From an uncultured Alphaproteobacteria bacterium (GTDB lineage: Bacteria > Pseudomonadota > Alphaproteobacteria > CALKHQ01), in contig CALKHQ010000338.1 of NCBI GenBank assembly GCA_937988735.1, forward strand, positions 1 through 8,033: 8,033 bases of DNA, written 5' to 3'. The number at the start of each line of letters is the position of its first letter. Positions within the stretch are counted from its first letter, which is position 1. The notes under the pieces are model-generated. The model ran no database searches, was not told the origin of the DNA, and saw nothing but the letters and a program-made list of their open reading frames with translations. Both the position numbers and the translations under genes were made by a program. This document shows, in pieces, positions 6,321-8,033 of the stretch.

Positions 6321-6421
6321 CCGGAGAGCCCAGTTGTAGCTGCCGTGGCCGATCACCTGCGACACCAGCCCCATTCCGACCATCGCCGCCCAGGTGACCT
6401 CGCCCAGCCCCGTGACCGGCA
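6319..6421 (-). pseudogene. 103-bp fragment of an EamA transporter gene (direct repeat of 3686-3788)
   Basis: Plus-strand bases 6319-6421 match 3686-3788 at 99 of 103 positions by hand alignment, in the same orientation. Differences are at 6344, 6348, 6413 and 6414. Read on the minus strand it encodes GLGEVTWAAMVGMGLVSQ and onward to VIGHGSYNWALRR, an internal piece of the second EamA repeat, with Ser to Gly in GHSSYNW. No other part of the gene is present. The left edge joins the glycosyltransferase remnant within a shared GCCGGAG-like string. From 6422 to 6528 I recognise nothing further. Confidence 0.85.
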
Positions 6422-6528
6422 CAGGGCAAGGGTGAAGGAACGGGAGGCGGGCAGGCGGACCTCTGTGGCGCAGGTGACGGGACCTCACGGCATCACGCGC
6501 CGATTTGCAACGGGCATCGGCAGCGCCG

Positions 6529-6557
6529 TTGGCGGCCCCGCGCCGCCCCTCTATAAC
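6529..6557 (+). promoter_or_regulatory. probable promoter of the glycosyltransferase gene, leaderless arrangement
   Basis: TTGGCG (6529-6534) and TATAAC (6552-6557) are separated by exactly 17 bases. The gene's ATG (6565) begins 7 bases after the -10 box, so transcription is predicted to start at or next to the ATG. No Shine-Dalgarno sequence precedes that ATG, which fits a leaderless mRNA. Confidence 0.55.
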
Positions 6558-6564
6558 CCGCGCC

Positions 6565-7557
6565 ATGGTGTGGACATGGCAGATCGTCCTGATCCCTGCG
6601 GCAGGCATCGGCTGCTGGCTGGCCGTCGGTCGCGTGCTGGGCTGGCTGCGCCGCCAGGCGATCCTGGACCGGCCGAACGCCCGCAGTTCGCACAGCGTGC
6701 CGGTGCCTCGCGGCGGCGGCATCGGCCTCATTGGCGCGGTGCTCCCCGCGCTGGCCATACTGTGGCTGACGAAGGATCCCGCAGGCTGGAGCACATGGGG
6801 TCTCGTTGCAGCGGTGCTGCTGCTCGCCGCGATCTCGTGGCTGGACGACCGGCGGAACCTGCGCGCGCTGCCGCGCCTGCTGGCCCACCTGCTGGCGGCG
6901 CTGATCGCAATGCTGGCGCTGCCGGGCGACGCGTTGATCGCGCAGGGCCTGGTCCCGCTGTGGGCGGACCGCCTGTTCGGCCTGCTGGCGCTGGTCTACT
7001 TCGTCAACACCTTCAACTTCATGGACGGCATCGACGGGATCAGCGGCATCGAGGCGCTGTCCGTCGGCCTCGGCGCCGCACTCGTGGCCGGCCTGAACGG
7101 GACGGCAGTCGCCCCGGAGGAGGGGCTGATCCTGATGGCGGCCGCGCTCGGCTGGCTCGCCTGGAACTGGCACCCCGCCCGGCTCTTCCTCGGCGACGTC
7201 GGCAGCGTGCCGCTGGGCTTCCTGATCGGCTGGCTGCTGCTGCGGCTCGCCGCCGACGGCGCCTGGGTGGCGGCGCTGGCGCTGCCGGCCTACTACCTCG
7301 CCGACGCCAGCCTCACCCTCGCCGCCCGCGTGCTGCGCGGCGAGCGTCCGTGGGAAGCGCACCGCGAGCACGCCTACCAGCGCGCCACCCAGCACGGGTT
7401 CAGCCACGCCCAGGTCTGCCGGCGCATCCTGCTGTGCAACGCCGGCCTGATCGCGCTCGCCGTCGTGGGCGAAACGGTCCACTGGGCGATCGGACTCGCC
7501 GGCGCGGGCGCGCTCGCCATCGGCTTCACCCTGTGGCTGCGAGTGGCGCGGCCCTGA
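6565..7557 (+). CDS. family-4 (MraY/WecA/WbpL-type) polyprenyl-phosphate phospho-glycosyltransferase
   Basis: The 330-residue, multi-membrane-segment product belongs to the polyprenyl-phosphate sugar-1-phosphate transferases, which load a sugar phosphate from a UDP-sugar onto undecaprenyl phosphate to start O-antigen or other surface glycans. Motifs in order are LDRPNARSSHSVPVPRGGG (34-52), the metal/substrate aspartates Asp94-Asp95 in SWLDDRRNLR, NFMDGIDGISG (151-161), FLGDVGSVPLGF (208-219, with Asp211), and the cytoplasmic sugar-selecting loop HREHAYQR...GFSH (266-281). That loop is like WbpL/WecA and unlike MraY. All expected key residues are present. The frame is open upstream to 6505, but the ATG at 6565 fits the family start and the promoter. 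The sugar donor, often GlcNAc or FucNAc in this group, cannot be told from sequence. No other glycan genes are in the window. Confidence 0.93.
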   Translation: MVWTWQIVLIPAAGIGCWLAVGRVLGWLRRQAILDRPNARSSHSVPVPRGGGIGLIGAVLPALAILWLTKDPAGWSTWGLVAAVLLLAAISWLDDRRNLRALPRLLAHLLAALIAMLALPGDALIAQGLVPLWADRLFGLLALVYFVNTFNFMDGIDGISGIEALSVGLGAALVAGLNGTAVAPEEGLILMAAALGWLAWNWHPARLFLGDVGSVPLGFLIGWLLLRLAADGAWVAALALPAYYLADASLTLAARVLRGERPWEAHREHAYQRATQHGFSHAQVCRRILLCNAGLIALAVVGETVHWAIGLAGAGALAIGFTLWLRVARP

Positions 7558-7777
7558 GGCGGCGCCGCGCTTGAAGCGACTTGAGCCCGCCGCCCCCATA
7601 GACGGCCATATCGTCGCCAAAGATTGCGTCCATCAGCATCGGCACGTCGCCGAGCAAAGGGCGGCGCTCCCCGCTGCAGGATCCGGCGCAGCTGCCCGCT
7701 TGCGCCAGGGCGTGGGCAGTTTAGGCTGGCGTCGCCGTCACCGCCGCCGGCCACCGCATCAACGGGAAGAGGAGCTC
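7558..7777. other. gap between glycosyltransferase and capsid-like gene; possible minus-strand gene remnant
   Basis: No convincing gene lies on the plus strand. On the minus strand a frame open from 7720 to a TGA at 7526 contains RPLLGDVPMLMDAIFGDDM followed by AVYGGGGLKSLQ, which reads more like protein than background. It has possible ATG starts at 7639 and 7633 and overlaps the 3' end of the glycosyltransferase gene antisense. I do not recognise it securely; the DAIF stretch only faintly recalls the start of phage head-tail joining proteins. Confidence 0.2.
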
Positions 7778-8033
7778 ATGAGCAATCTGGACGCGCTGCG
7801 CGCGCGGCTTGCCGACATCACCCGGCGGTCGGAGGCAATCAGTGCCGGCGCCGCCGCCATGGACCGCGCCCTGACCGACGAGGAGCGCGCGAAGCTGGAC
7901 GAGCTGGCGCGGGAGTTCCGTGCCGTGGAGGCGGACATCGCGCGCCTGGAAACCATCGAGCGGCAGAAGGCGTCGGTGTCGGGCGCCGGCCCGGCGGGGA
8001 CCGCGCCGCCGTCACGGCCGGCCCCCGGGTCCC
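7778..8033 (+). CDS. probable HK97-family phage major capsid protein, N-terminal part, cut by window edge
   Basis: 85 codons are visible. Residues 1-67 are a charged, heptad-patterned helix: MSNLDALRARLADITRRSEA, then ALTDEERAKLDELAREFRAVEADIARLETIERQKA. A Pro/Ala/Gly-rich linker follows. This matches the delta (scaffolding) region that opens many HK97-type capsid proteins in alphaproteobacterial prophages and is normally removed by the prohead protease. The fold itself lies beyond the window, so the call rests on N-terminal style only; another coiled-coil protein is possible. GAGGAG (7769-7774) ends 3 nt before the ATG, a rather short spacing. Portal and protease genes usually precede this gene, but here a glycosyltransferase gene does, suggesting a prophage remnant or a rearranged phage module. 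Confidence 0.6.
   Translation, partial: MSNLDALRARLADITRRSEAISAGAAAMDRALTDEERAKLDELAREFRAVEADIARLETIERQKASVSGAGPAGTAPPSRPAPGS

Noticed and set aside
7559..7595. GGCGGC...GCCGCC pairing after the glycosyltransferase gene as a terminator
   Set aside because: Long, loosely paired and not followed by a T-run; common by chance at this GC content.
6493..7620. 375-codon minus-strand frame opposite the glycosyltransferase gene
   Set aside because: Arg/Gln/Ala/Asp-rich shadow translation; the plus strand carries all glycosyltransferase motifs in order.
1..8033. tRNA, rRNA, CRISPR array, IS-element ends or phage attachment site
   Set aside because: No cloverleaf-like, regularly spaced repeat, transposase-like or flanking terminal-repeat signal was seen on either strand. 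The only long repeat is the 103-bp EamA fragment.

Overview
The window is high-GC bacterial DNA, most likely from an alphaproteobacterium near the Rhodospirillales. This placement is an inference from gene order and protein style. On the minus strand, proA, nadD, rsfS, rlmH and an EnvC-type M23 peptidase gene (cut by the left edge) form the housekeeping cluster common in that class.

Positions 1-3438, read leftwards, hold this cluster. It links proline synthesis (ProA), NAD synthesis (NadD), ribosome silencing (RsfS), 23S rRNA methylation (RlmH) and septal peptidoglycan hydrolase activation (EnvC). proA/nadD and nadD/rsfS overlap at their stop/start codons, which suggests translational coupling. 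nadD has no ATG, GTG or TTG start in its frame. Upstream of proA lies an EamA/DMT-family transporter gene (3508-4410), with a probable promoter and a small inverted repeat at 4537-4577.

A plus-strand accessory segment follows. At 4715-6103 is a secreted protein with a beta/gamma-crystallin domain, a six-cysteine module and a C-terminal half I do not recognise. At 6164-6421 is a mosaic of broken pieces: the first ~52 codons of a family-4 phospho-glycosyltransferase paralogue, joined to a 103-bp near-identical copy of an internal piece of the EamA gene. An intact WecA/WbpL-like glycosyltransferase gene (6565-7557) follows. Both the intact gene and the remnant carry a -10/-35 promoter placed so that the mRNA would start at or next to the ATG (leaderless).

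At the right edge (from 7778) begins a protein resembling the N-terminal scaffolding region of HK97-type phage major capsid proteins. No portal or protease gene precedes it. The right half therefore looks like an accessory or recombination-prone region next to a conserved chromosomal block. I see no tRNA, rRNA, CRISPR array or insertion sequence.
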